From the NCBI GenBank assembly GCA_026003015.1, contig BPGL01000004.1:60270-124269 (forward strand): a stretch of 64,000 nucleotides of DNA, in the 5' to 3' direction. The stretch is from Actinomycetota bacterium. GTDB lineage: Bacteria; Actinomycetota; UBA4738; HRBIN12. This document shows positions 28,845 through 38,144 of this stretch, piece by piece (the stretch's first letter is position 1; every line of letters starts with the position of its first letter). A program made the translations under genes and the position numbers. Under the pieces are notes generated by a model, which was not told where the DNA came from, made no database searches, and saw only the letters and a program-made list of their open reading frames with translations.

Positions 28845-29804
28845 TCAGTCCGCGCGCCGGTCCATCGCCCAGGACGAGCCCGGCTGGCCCTTCGTGTACG
28901 ACTTCATCTCCGCCGCGACCGCCACGACCTCGGCGTAGTGCGCGAACCGGCGCCGCGCGGTGCTCGCGATGCCGATCGAGACGGTGAGGATCGGGAAGCG
29001 CTGGGGCTCGCCGCGGCGGTTCACGACCTCGATGTGGCCGCGCGCGCGGTCCTCCTCGTCGTAGAAGCTCGGGGCCTCCCGGTCGAAGCGCTGGACGAAC
29101 GTCTCGGCGACCAGGGCGGCGGCCTCCGGTGGAACGAGCGCGACGAAGTCGTCGCCGCCTAGATGCCCCGTGAACCCGTCGTGGGGCGCGAGCTCGCGCA
29201 CGACGTCGACGAGCGTGCGGGAGACCGAGCGGATCACCTGGTCGCCGCGCTCGAACCCGTACCGGTCGTTGTAGGCCTTGAACCCGTCGAGGTCGACGAA
29301 CAGCAGCGCGAACGCGGTCCCCTGGCCGAGGCGCCGCTCGATCTCGTCTTGGACGCGGACGTTGCCCGGCAGGCCGGTGAGGGGTGACTCGTCGCGGAGC
29401 TCTCGCTTGCGGCGCAGGACGCCCCGCACGCGCGCGAGGAGCTCGGGGGTGTCGAACGGTTTGACGATGTAGTCGTCGGCTCCGATCGCGAAGCCCTCGA
29501 GCTTGTCGGCCGAAAGACCCCGCGCCGTGAGGATGATGACCGAGACGCCGGCCGTGCTGGGATCGTCTCGAAGCAGCCGGATCAGCTCGAAGCCGTCGAC
29601 GTGGGGCATCATGACGTCGGTGATCACGAGATCGGGCGGCTCGCGTCGCACGAGCTCCAGCGCCTGTTGGCCGTCGTTGGCAACCCGGACGTCGTAGCCG
29701 GCCGAGGACAGCTCGATCTCGAGCAGCCTGGCGATGAAGGGGTCGTCGTCGACGACGAGCAACCGCTCGCCGCCGCCCTGCTCGTTCGTCTGGTCGTGGT
29801 CCAC
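28845..29804 (-). CDS. Response regulator with GGDEF-like domain (GGDDF variant)
   Basis: REC LLVVDDDPFIARLLEIELSSAGYDVR...VITDVMMPHVDGFELI...KPFDTPELLARVRG; LLFVDLDGFKAYNDRYGFERGDQVI, GHLGGDDFVAL. Confidence 0.9.
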   Translation of the reverse strand: MDHDQTNEQGGGERLLVVDDDPFIARLLEIELSSAGYDVRVANDGQQALELVRREPPDLVITDVMMPHVDGFELIRLLRDDPSTAGVSVIILTARGLSADKLEGFAIGADDYIVKPFDTPELLARVRGVLRRKRELRDESPLTGLPGNVRVQDEIERRLGQGTAFALLFVDLDGFKAYNDRYGFERGDQVIRSVSRTLVDVVRELAPHDGFTGHLGGDDFVALVPPEAAALVAETFVQRFDREAPSFYDEEDRARGHIEVVNRRGEPQRFPILTVSIGIASTARRRFAHYAEVVAVAAEMKSYTKGQPGSSWAMDRRAD

Positions 29805-29913
29805 GCGATCCTCGCTCCTTGCGCGGCGCGGGCGCCGGGTGGAGGCATCGGCAGCTTACCCCGACCGCTCGAGCCTCTCGGGAGCTCGGCTCCCCCGTCC
29901 GTAGACTGCCTGC

Positions 29914-30405
29914 GTGGAGGTCGAGCGCTCGATCGAGCTGCCGGTGTCGCAGGCGAGGGCCTGGGCGTTCCTCGTGGACTGGGAGCGACAGGCCGACTGG
30001 ATGCTCGACGCCGACCGCGTTCGGGTCCTCACCTCGGAGCGCTCGGGGGTCGGCGTTCGGCTCGCGGTGCCCACCCGCGTGCTCGGCCTGCCGCTGCTCG
30101 AGGAGCGCCTCGAGGTCGTCGTCTGGGACCCGCCGCGGCGGCTCGTGGTCGCCCACCGGCGGTTCGTGGCGGGCGAGGGCGAGTGGCGGCTCGACCCCGC
30201 CTCCTCGGGCGGGACCCGGTTCAGCTGGCGAGAGGAGCTCCGGCTGCCGATCCCGGTCCTCGGTCCGCTCGCGCTCCTGGCCTACCGACCGGTGCTGGGC
30301 GCCCTGATGGCCCGCTCGATGCACCGGCTCCGTCGGCTCGTGATCGCGGCCGGGCCCGCCGTCAGGCCGACGGCGCCGGAGGAGGGCCGAGCGCGATCAG
30401 GATGA
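29914..30405 (+). CDS. SRPBCC/polyketide cyclase-like protein
   Basis: VERSIELPVSQARAWAFLVDWERQADWM...; GTG start 6 nt after TAGACT. Confidence 0.7.
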   Translation: MEVERSIELPVSQARAWAFLVDWERQADWMLDADRVRVLTSERSGVGVRLAVPTRVLGLPLLEERLEVVVWDPPRRLVVAHRRFVAGEGEWRLDPASSGGTRFSWREELRLPIPVLGPLALLAYRPVLGALMARSMHRLRRLVIAAGPAVRPTAPEEGRARSG

Positions 30406-30691
30406 CCGACGGCTCCGGGGAGGCGTTGCGGATCGTCAGCGCCCGCCCGGCCGGCACGAGGACCGAGGACCACTGCTTCATCCGGGCGCGCTTGAGCCCG
30501 ACCTGGACGGCGACCTCGCCGGCGAGCACGATGAGCAGCCCGTCGGAGCGCTCGTCGACGAGCGGGCCGAGGTCCTGGGAGCCCTCGAGGCAGACGATCT
30601 CCGACCACAGGCCCGGAGCCTCCCACAGGACCTGGGTCGTGGGGCCGTCGTCGGAGAAGCGCACGAGATCGCGGATGTCTCGGGTCTTCAT
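30362..30691 (-). CDS. Cupin-like small protein
   Basis: DGLLIVLAGEVAVQVGLKRARMKQWSSVLVPAGRALTIRNASPEPSVILIAL. Confidence 0.7.
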   Translation of the reverse strand: MKTRDIRDLVRFSDDGPTTQVLWEAPGLWSEIVCLEGSQDLGPLVDERSDGLLIVLAGEVAVQVGLKRARMKQWSSVLVPAGRALTIRNASPEPSVILIALGPPPAPSA

Positions 30692-30757
30692 CCCGGCCCG
30701 AGCCTAGTCGAAGCGCCCGGCTAGACTCCGCCCGCAGAGCCGACCCGAGGAGGCAGG

Positions 30758-32224
30758 ATGTTCGCGTTCGCCACGGAGTCCCCCAAGCAGGTCCGGGTCG
30801 ACCTTCTCGTGCTCCCCGTGTTCGAAGGACCCGAGCCGGGGCCGGGGGTTGCGGAGGTCGGGCTCGCCGACGCGTTCGGGTCGGCTCGCCTGCGCGGGGC
30901 CAGGGGAGACTCGCTGCTCGTGCCGGCGAGCGACGGCCGATTCGCGGCCGGCGCCGCCCTGCTCGTGGGCGCGGGCCCACGCGCGTCGTTCACCCCGGAG
31001 GTCGCCCGCCGGGTGCTCGGACGCGCCGCGCCCGTCGCTCGGCGCTTCGGCCGGGTGGCCACGACCGCCGCGCTCGCGTTCCGCGGGCGTCAGGCGCTCG
31101 AGGCGGTGCAGGCCGCCGCGGAGGGCTTGGGCCTCGGCGCGTACCGGTTCGACCGCTTCCGGACCAAGGGGGTCGACGATCGTCGCCTTCGGCGGGTCGT
31201 CGTCCTCGGCTCCGAGCGTTGGGACGCCGCCGCGATGCGCGCGGCCGTTCGTCGGGCCGAGGTCGTCGTGGAGGCGGTCACGTGGGCGCGCGACCTGGTG
31301 AACACCCCGGCCGGCGACCTCCCGCCGGCCGAGATCGCGAGGGCGGCCCAGGCGATGGCGCGCCGTGCCGGGCTCACGTGCCGCGTCTGGAGCGACGCCC
31401 ATCTTCGCCAGCGGGGCTTCGGCGGGATCATCGGGGTCGGCAAGGGCTCGGCCAATCCTCCGCGGATGATCGAGCTCGCCTACCGGGGTGCGGGGCGGGA
31501 CCGGCCCATCGCGCTCACCGGCAAGGGCGTCGCGTTCGACTCCGGAGGTCTGTCGCTCAAGGATGCGACGGGCATGGAGACGATGAAGGACGACATGGGC
31601 GGCGCGGCCTCGGTGCTGGCCACGATGCAGGCGATCGCGGCGCTGCGCCCTCGGCTCAACGTGATCGCCGCGATCCCCTGCGTCGAGAACATGCCCAGCG
31701 GCTCCGCCCAGAAACCCGGGGACGTGATCCGCCACTACGGCGGGACGACGAGCGAGGTGCTGAACACCGACGCGGAGGGCCGCCTGATCCTGGCCGATGC
31801 CCTCGCCTACCTCGTGGAACGCTCGCCGGAGCTCGTCGTCGACGTCGCGACGCTGACCGGGGCGTGCATGGTGGCGCTGGGAACCGACATCGTGGGGGTG
31901 TTCGGCAACGACGACGCGCTCGTCGGACGGCTGCTCGCGGCGGGACGCGCCGTCGGAGAGCCGATCTGGCAGCTGCCCCTGCATCGGGAGTATCGATCGA
32001 TGCTCGACTCGTCGGTCGCCGACATCAAGAACATCGGCAAGCGCTACGGCGGGGCGATCACCGCGGCGTTGTTCCTCGCCGAGTTCGTCGGGGACGTCCC
32101 GTGGGCGCACCTGGACGTCGCGGGCCCGGCGTTCGCCGAGCAGGACACCGACCTCGGGCCCAGGGGTGCCACGGGCGTGCCGGTCCGCACGCTCGTGCGT
32201 TTCCTGCTCGACCGCTCCGCCTGA
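30758..32224 (+). CDS. pepA: Leucyl aminopeptidase (M17)
   Basis: ALTGKGVAFDSGGLSLKDATGMETMKDDMGGAASVLATMQAIAAL, NTDAEGRLILADALAYL. Confidence 0.95.
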   Translation: MFAFATESPKQVRVDLLVLPVFEGPEPGPGVAEVGLADAFGSARLRGARGDSLLVPASDGRFAAGAALLVGAGPRASFTPEVARRVLGRAAPVARRFGRVATTAALAFRGRQALEAVQAAAEGLGLGAYRFDRFRTKGVDDRRLRRVVVLGSERWDAAAMRAAVRRAEVVVEAVTWARDLVNTPAGDLPPAEIARAAQAMARRAGLTCRVWSDAHLRQRGFGGIIGVGKGSANPPRMIELAYRGAGRDRPIALTGKGVAFDSGGLSLKDATGMETMKDDMGGAASVLATMQAIAALRPRLNVIAAIPCVENMPSGSAQKPGDVIRHYGGTTSEVLNTDAEGRLILADALAYLVERSPELVVDVATLTGACMVALGTDIVGVFGNDDALVGRLLAAGRAVGEPIWQLPLHREYRSMLDSSVADIKNIGKRYGGAITAALFLAEFVGDVPWAHLDVAGPAFAEQDTDLGPRGATGVPVRTLVRFLLDRSA

Positions 32225-32262
32225 GTGGTCGAGGGGAGCGCGGGCGTGGCGGGGGTCGGGGC

Positions 32263-33042
32263 GTGAGCGGGTTCGCCGGCGTGATGGCCGTCGTGCTCAC
32301 GGAGCTGCTCGCCGGGGCGGCGGCGTTCACGTGGCTCACGCCCCTGTGGAACGAGGCGCGGCGCACGCACTTCCGGGTCTTCGGCCTCGTCGTCACGCCG
32401 CTGGTCGGGGTCCCGGCGTGGCTCGCTGCCACGCAGGGGCTCGAGCCGGAAAGCGTCGCGGGGTCGTGGGCGGTTCGGCTCGTGGCGCTCGCCACCGGGT
32501 GCGCGGCGGCGTCCACGCTCGGGCTGCTGGCCCGCCGGGAAGCGCTGGGCCGCGCGTTCGGGATCGCGACGATCCCGGCCGCGACCGCCGCCCTGGTGGC
32601 GTTCGCGGGAACCGGTCGCGGGGCGCCGATCACCGACGCGGCGCAGCTGCTCGCGGGCGCGGCGTTCCTCGGCGCCGTCTTCGACGGGCTGTTCCTCGGT
32701 CACTGGTACCTCACGGACCGCAAGCTGACGCGCCGGCCGATCCGGCGGATCACGCAGATCGCCATCGCCGCCTCGGCCGTCGGGATCGCCGGGATCGCGC
32801 TGGGCGGCTTCGAGGCCACCCCCGCGACCGAGGCGTTCGTCAACCCGCTCCTCACCGCCGGCGCGCTCGCGCCGTGGATCGCCCTGGGCAGCGCGTTCAC
32901 GACGCTCGTGGTGTGCGTGCTGGCCCTGGCGGCGCTTCGGGGCGAGCGACCGTCGGCGGTGCAGGCAGCGACCGGCTTCTACTACCTCGGCGTGATCACC
33001 GCGCTCACCGCGGAGGTGGCGGCGCGCGTGCGGTTCCTGTGA
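32263..33042 (+). CDS. Multi-pass membrane protein of unknown function
   Basis: About 7 hydrophobic segments; GTG start at 32263. Confidence 0.7.
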   Translation: MSGFAGVMAVVLTELLAGAAAFTWLTPLWNEARRTHFRVFGLVVTPLVGVPAWLAATQGLEPESVAGSWAVRLVALATGCAAASTLGLLARREALGRAFGIATIPAATAALVAFAGTGRGAPITDAAQLLAGAAFLGAVFDGLFLGHWYLTDRKLTRRPIRRITQIAIAASAVGIAGIALGGFEATPATEAFVNPLLTAGALAPWIALGSAFTTLVVCVLALAALRGERPSAVQAATGFYYLGVITALTAEVAARVRFL

Positions 33043-33671
33043 TGGACCTCGCCGTGGCGCTGGTCGGCGGTCCGGTGGTCGCCCTCGTCGTCGCCCTCGC
33101 CTGGCGCGCCAACACGCGGGCGATGGGCCCGCTCGTCCTGCTCCCGGCGGCGCTGGTGCTCGTCGGCCTGGCGGCCTTCGCGGTCCGCCCGCCCAGGGTC
33201 GCGCCTTCCGTGGGCCCCGTCGCCGCGCTCGCGGCGGGGATCGCGACGGGGCTCGGCCTGTGGGCGGCCGCTCGCGCGCTCGTGGCGCTCGCGGGCCCGC
33301 GCTTCGCCGCGGCCACGCGCGCGCTGTACACGACCGCACGAGGGTCGGCGGGGCCCGGGTCCGTGGGGCTCGTCGTGCTCGCGGCGCTCGGCGAGGAGGT
33401 GTTCTGGCGGGGGCTCGTGCAGCCCCTCGGGGCCGAGGGGCTCGGCGGAGCGGCGCCGGGCGCCGTCGTCGGCTGGCTCGCCTTCGTCGCCGCCAACGCG
33501 ACGAGCGGGCGGTCGCCGATCTTGGTGGCCGCGGTCGTCGGCGGGGCGTGCTGGAGCGCGCTCGCGTGGTGGAGCGGCGGGGTGCTCGCCGGCGCCGTCA
33601 GCCATATGCTCTTCGCCGGCCTGATGCTCGCGGCCCCGCCGTGGGGCGTGAGGGAGGAGGGGGGACGGTGA
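33042..33671 (+). CDS. CPBP family intramembrane metalloprotease-like protein
   Basis: VLAALGEEVFWRGLVQPL (EExxxR) and C-terminal GGVLAGAVSHMLFAGLMLAAP. Confidence 0.78.
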   Translation: MDLAVALVGGPVVALVVALAWRANTRAMGPLVLLPAALVLVGLAAFAVRPPRVAPSVGPVAALAAGIATGLGLWAAARALVALAGPRFAAATRALYTTARGSAGPGSVGLVVLAALGEEVFWRGLVQPLGAEGLGGAAPGAVVGWLAFVAANATSGRSPILVAAVVGGACWSALAWWSGGVLAGAVSHMLFAGLMLAAPPWGVREEGGR

Positions 33672-34615
33672 GCTTCCTGTCCACGGCGGTGCGATCCGTC
33701 TTGGAGCGGGGCGCGTTCTGCGTCGCGGCCGCCATGACCCCCAGCGGTCCCCACGCGACGCCGCTCGTGTTCGCGGCGAGCGGTGGGCGGCTGTGGCTCA
33801 CGACCTCTCGGCGGTCGGTGAAGGCCCGCGCCTGGCAACGGGACCCGGTCGCCGCCGGGCTCGTGCGCCACGAGGATCTGGCCGTGACGTTCACCGGCAC
33901 GGTGCGCACCTACGACGCCCTCGACCGACGGACCTGGGGGGCCGCCGTCGCGGAGGCGACGACGATCGCTCGGGCGACGGCGGCGTTCGCGCGCAAGAAC
34001 GCGCGCTTCTTCGCCGGCTACGCCTTCGACGCTCGTGAGGTCCCGCTCGCCTGGACCCCCCCGGGCCGGGTCCTCGTCGGGATCGACCTCGAGCGCACGG
34101 CCCTGTTGGACCCCGGCGGCGTGCAGGAGGGCCGAGGGCGGTGGGGCGGGACGCCCCGGTCGCGGGCGACGTTCCGCCGCCCCCCCGCGGGCGACGACCC
34201 GCTCGACGCGCTGCCCACGTCGGTCGCCGCCGCGGTGGGCCGGCAGGGGGAGGGGGGGCTGACGATCGTCGGAGAGCGGGGGCCCGTCGTGCTCCCGGCT
34301 CGGTGGCGGGTCGACGAGCACGGGCTGTGGGCCGCGCTGCCGTCCGAGACGCTGGCCCTGGCCGACGCGGAGGCCGAGGCTCCCGTCGCCCTCACGATCG
34401 ACGCCCCCTCGATCTGGCGCGCACGCGACATGGTCGGCGCCTTGCTGCAGGGCACCGGGTCGTGCTTCGTGGTGGGGATGCTCGGCTCGGGCGCCGGCAG
34501 CTGCGAGCGGCTCCTGCGCTCGATCGATCCGAGCGCCGACGCGCTCGTGCGGATCGATCCGAGGCGCGTGGTGTGGTGGGAGGGCTGGTCGAGCGGGAGC
34601 ACCGCTCGCGCATGA
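33668..34615 (+). CDS. Pyridoxamine 5'-phosphate oxidase-like FMN-binding protein
   Basis: FCVAAAMTPSGPHATPLVFAASGGRLWLTTSRRSVKARAWQRDPVAAGLV. Confidence 0.65.
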   Translation: MSFLSTAVRSVLERGAFCVAAAMTPSGPHATPLVFAASGGRLWLTTSRRSVKARAWQRDPVAAGLVRHEDLAVTFTGTVRTYDALDRRTWGAAVAEATTIARATAAFARKNARFFAGYAFDAREVPLAWTPPGRVLVGIDLERTALLDPGGVQEGRGRWGGTPRSRATFRRPPAGDDPLDALPTSVAAAVGRQGEGGLTIVGERGPVVLPARWRVDEHGLWAALPSETLALADAEAEAPVALTIDAPSIWRARDMVGALLQGTGSCFVVGMLGSGAGSCERLLRSIDPSADALVRIDPRRVVWWEGWSSGSTARA

Positions 34616-35082
34616 CGCGGGTCCGGGTCGCCGTTCGGGTCGACGCTCCGGCGGAGCTCGTCTGGCGGGTCGTCGCGGACCCCCGGAACCTGCCCCACTG
34701 GGATCGCCACATCGTCGGCGTGTCGCTTGCGTCGTCGCGGCTCGCCCCCGGGGCCACCTACGTCGTGACGATGGCGTTCATGGGCGTGCGGGCGCGCGTG
34801 CGCTGCGAGGTCCTCGACTGGGAGCCTCCTCGCCGGTCCCGCGTGCGCCTCAATGGGGTGCTCGAGGCCACGGTCACGACGGAGATCGAGCCGCGCGCCG
34901 GCGAGCGCTCGACGCTCCGCCACGAGGTCGACTACGAGTTCCGAGGTCCGCTCGGACGCTTCGCGGGGGCCAGCCTGGGGGCGGTCGGTGGGGCGCAGCT
35001 GGCGCTTCGACACGGCACGCTCGCGCAGAAGCGCGCGGCCGAGGAAGCGGCGCGCCGCCCGACGCGTTCCAGCCCGCGCTAG
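34612..35082 (+). CDS. SRPBCC family protein
   Basis: VRVDAPAELVWRVVADPRNLPHWDRHIVGV; ATGA overlap with the upstream gene. Confidence 0.72.
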   Translation: MTRVRVAVRVDAPAELVWRVVADPRNLPHWDRHIVGVSLASSRLAPGATYVVTMAFMGVRARVRCEVLDWEPPRRSRVRLNGVLEATVTTEIEPRAGERSTLRHEVDYEFRGPLGRFAGASLGAVGGAQLALRHGTLAQKRAAEEAARRPTRSSPR

Positions 35083-35084
35083 CG

Positions 35085-35378
35085 CTAGCGCTCGCGCTCG
35101 CGCAACCGCGCTTCCGCGCGGCGCGCGCGTCGCTCGGCGCCACCGATCCTTCCGACGACCCAGCCGCCGAGGAGCCCGAGGAGCGCCGCGACGACGATCG
35201 AGGTCCACACCGGGAACCAACCGTCCCAGAAGAGGAACGCGATGCGGGCGCGCGACCCGTTCTGGAGGATGAACACGACGAGCAGGACGAGCACGATCCC
35301 CAGGACGATCAGCTTGCCGCTCGGACCCTCACGCCGCTCGACCCACTCGGGGCGGCCCCCGTCGCCGCGGTCGCGCAT
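35085..35378 (-). CDS. LapA-like (DUF1049) membrane protein
   Basis: LIVLGIVLVLLVVFILQNGSRARIAFLFWDGWFPVWTSIVVAALLGLLGGWVVG. Confidence 0.82.
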   Translation of the reverse strand: MRDRGDGGRPEWVERREGPSGKLIVLGIVLVLLVVFILQNGSRARIAFLFWDGWFPVWTSIVVAALLGLLGGWVVGRIGGAERRARRAEARLRERER

Positions 35379-35415
35379 CGACCCTCCCTGACGGCTCCGG
35401 CTTGGATTATGCATC

Positions 35416-36027
35416 ATGCGGGCGATGGGATGGCGGCGGCTCGCGTGGGGGGGTGCGCTTTCGGCCGTCGCGGCCGGGATCGGCTACGCGGCGATCCGCA
35501 CCCCGACGGGGCGCCGGATCGACCGGGGTCTGTTCGCGGCGCTGAACCGCGGGGGCGGGCCGATCGCGGATCGCGCTATGGCCGGGATCACCGAGCTCGG
35601 CTCGATCGGGGCGCCGGCCGCGGCGGCTGCGGTGCTCGCGGTCGCCGGGCGTCGGCGGGCGGCGGTCCGCGGCCTCGCCGCGGCCGGCGTCGTGTGGCTC
35701 GCCCTGCAGGGGGTGAAGGCGCTCGTCGATCGCCCGCGTCCGGCCGACGCCGACCCCGGAGCGGCGCGGACGCTGATCCGGCGTCCCCGCGCGGCGGCCT
35801 GGCCGAGCAGCCACCCGGCCGTGCTCACGGCCTTCTCCCGGATCGCGGCCAGGGAGCTGGGGGTGGGGGCGCTCGGCGCACGGCTGCTCGGCGCGCTCGA
35901 CGTTGCCGTCGCCGTGTCTCGCGTGTACGTGGGGGTCCACTACCCGAGCGACGTCGTGAGCGGCCTGCTCTTCGGGCGCGCGGCCGCGCGGTGGTGGCCG
36001 CGCGGGGGCGGTGTGGCCGGCGGCTAG
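35416..36027 (+). CDS. PAP2 superfamily phosphatase
   Basis: KALVDRPRP, WPSSHPA, SRVYVGVHYPSDVVSG. Confidence 0.92.
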   Translation: MRAMGWRRLAWGGALSAVAAGIGYAAIRTPTGRRIDRGLFAALNRGGGPIADRAMAGITELGSIGAPAAAAAVLAVAGRRRAAVRGLAAAGVVWLALQGVKALVDRPRPADADPGAARTLIRRPRAAAWPSSHPAVLTAFSRIAARELGVGALGARLLGALDVAVAVSRVYVGVHYPSDVVSGLLFGRAAARWWPRGGGVAGG

Positions 36028-36037
36028 ACTGCCGGAC

Positions 36038-36979
36038 GTGGTCGATCTCCTCGGCGCCGTCGGCTGGCCCGTCGTCGATCGCGTCCTCGGGCTCTCGCCC
36101 CACGGCGTGTTCATCGCGATCGGGTTCGCGATCGGCGCATGGGTGTTCACCCGCCTGGCCCTCCAACGTGGGATCGACGAGGCGGCGGCGAGCTCGGTCG
36201 TGTTCTGGTCGCTGGTCGGAGCGGTCGTCGGAGCCCGCGTCGGCTACGTGATCGCCCACGTGAGCGAGTTCTCCGGTCCGCTCGAGTGGTTCGCGGTGTG
36301 GCGCGGAGGGATCTCCCTGCTCGGCGGGATCGCCGGGGCGACGATCGCGAACGCGGTGAACATCCGTCGGTATGGGCTGCGCTTCTTCCAGGTCGCGGAC
36401 ACGGTCGCGCCGGGGCTCGCGCTCGGGATCACGGTCGGGCGGATCGGTGACCTGATCATCGGCGACCACCTGGGCCGCCCGACGAGCTGGCCGCTCGCGT
36501 GGACCTACCGGGGAGGGACGATCGCGCCGCCGTTCCGGGAGACGGCGCCGGGCGTGTTCGTCGCGGACCTGCAGGGAGGGCTCACGCAGACGATCAGCCG
36601 GGCGGGCTCGGAGCTGCGCGACGGCGCGGAGGTGCTCGCCCGCGGGGTCGGCGTCCACCAGACCGCGTTGTACGACCTGCTGCTGGCCGGCGTGCTGTTC
36701 GCGTTCCTGTGGTGGTTCGTGCGATCACCGCGCCGCGAGGGCGTGACGGCCCTCACGTTCGCACTGTGGTACGGGTGCAACCGCCTCCTCGAGGACGCGG
36801 TGCGGATCGACAAGCGCTTCGGGCCACTCACGGGCTCGCAGTGGACCGCGCTTGCCACGGCGCTCGTGGCCGCGGGCCTGCTCCTGTGGTTCGCGCGGAC
36901 ACGACGGCCCGGCCCGACGACGCCGGCCCGAGGGCCGCTGCGCCGGTCCGAACCCGATCGCGCCGGCTCTACGGGCTAG
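36038..36979 (+). CDS. lgt: Prolipoprotein diacylglyceryl transferase
   Basis: GFAIGAWVFTRLALQRG, GARVGYVIAH, RGGISLLGGIAGA, TVGRIGDLIIGDHLGRPT, HQTALYDLLL. Confidence 0.9.
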   Translation: MVDLLGAVGWPVVDRVLGLSPHGVFIAIGFAIGAWVFTRLALQRGIDEAAASSVVFWSLVGAVVGARVGYVIAHVSEFSGPLEWFAVWRGGISLLGGIAGATIANAVNIRRYGLRFFQVADTVAPGLALGITVGRIGDLIIGDHLGRPTSWPLAWTYRGGTIAPPFRETAPGVFVADLQGGLTQTISRAGSELRDGAEVLARGVGVHQTALYDLLLAGVLFAFLWWFVRSPRREGVTALTFALWYGCNRLLEDAVRIDKRFGPLTGSQWTALATALVAAGLLLWFARTRRPGPTTPARGPLRRSEPDRAGSTG

Positions 36980-38082
36980 CCCGGCTGCCGAGCGAGCAGC
37001 CCCAGCGGCCTTCCGACGCGGGACTTCGTCGCGCGCCGAACCCCTTCGGCGGCCTCTCGGAACGCCAGGCTCGCCGGGGCTTCCGGCGAGCGCACGACGA
37101 TCGGCACCCCCTCGTCGCCGCCCGCGCGGATCGCCGCAACGAGCGGGACGCGGGCGAGCAGCGGCACACCTAGCGTCCGCGCCGCCTCGTCGCCGCCTCC
37201 CTCGCCGAAGATCGCCTCGCGCGCCCCGCAGTGGGGGCACTCGTAGTACGCCATGTTCTCCACGACGCCGATCGGTCGCAGGTTCGTGCGCTCGGCCATC
37301 TTGCCGGCGCGCTCGGCGACCCGCCGGGCCGCCTCCTGGGGCGTCGTGACGACGAGCATCGACGCTCCCGGGATGAAGGAGGCCAGCGAGATCGACACGT
37401 CGCCGGTGCCCGGAGGCAGGTCGCAGAGCAGGTAGTCGAGCTCGCCCCACCACACGTCGCCGAGGAACTGCTCGATCGCCTTGTGCAGCATCGGGCCGCG
37501 CCAGATCACCGGCGTGTCCTCGGGCACGAAGAAGCCCATCGAGATGACCTTCACGCCGTGGGCCTCCAACGGCAGGATCATGCCGTCGAAGCCGACGGGC
37601 TTGCCCGAAACCCCGAGCATCCGGGGCACGCTGAACCCCCAGACGTCGGCGTCGAGCACGCCAACGCTCGCCCCGTCGGCCGCGAGCGCGGCGGCGAGGT
37701 TCACCGTGACGCTCGACTTGCCCACGCCGCCCTTGCCGGAGGCGATCGCCACGATCGCGGTTCGATCGGGGAACGCGATCCGCGAGGCCGGCGCCGCGCC
37801 CCCGCGCAGGGCGCCGACCAGCGACCGACGCTGCTCCTCGCTCATCGGTCGCAGCAGCACCTCGACGCGCTCGATCTCGGGGATCGGCTGCAGCGCCGCG
37901 GTGACGTCCGCGGTGATCCGATCGCGGAGCGGACAGCCCTCGATGGTGAGCAGCACGTGCACGCGCACGAGCCCGCCGTCGATCTCGATGCGCTCGAGCA
38001 TCCCGAGATCCTCGATCGGCCGGCCGATCTCCGGGTCCCGCACGCCCCGCAGCGCTTCGCGGACCTGCTGTTCGGTGACCAT
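36976..38082 (-). CDS. mrp: Mrp/NBP35 family Fe-S carrier ATPase with N-terminal MIP18-like domain
   Basis: IVAIASGKGGVGKSSVTVNLAAALA, LLCDLPPGTGDVSISLA, VENMAYYECPHCGAREAIFG. Confidence 0.95.
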   Translation of the reverse strand: MVTEQQVREALRGVRDPEIGRPIEDLGMLERIEIDGGLVRVHVLLTIEGCPLRDRITADVTAALQPIPEIERVEVLLRPMSEEQRRSLVGALRGGAAPASRIAFPDRTAIVAIASGKGGVGKSSVTVNLAAALAADGASVGVLDADVWGFSVPRMLGVSGKPVGFDGMILPLEAHGVKVISMGFFVPEDTPVIWRGPMLHKAIEQFLGDVWWGELDYLLCDLPPGTGDVSISLASFIPGASMLVVTTPQEAARRVAERAGKMAERTNLRPIGVVENMAYYECPHCGAREAIFGEGGGDEAARTLGVPLLARVPLVAAIRAGGDEGVPIVVRSPEAPASLAFREAAEGVRRATKSRVGRPLGLLARQPG

Positions 38083-38105
38083 CGCGTCCCCCGACGCCCC
38101 GCGTG

Positions 38106-38132
38106 GTAGACACGGGGCGAAAGCCAGTCTAC
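38106..38132. promoter_or_regulatory. Inverted repeat GTAGAC-N15-GTCTAC in the mrp/SufR-like divergent intergenic region
   Basis: Read directly from the sequence; perfect 6-bp arms. Confidence 0.5.
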
Positions 38133-38144
38133 GACCGAGGAACG

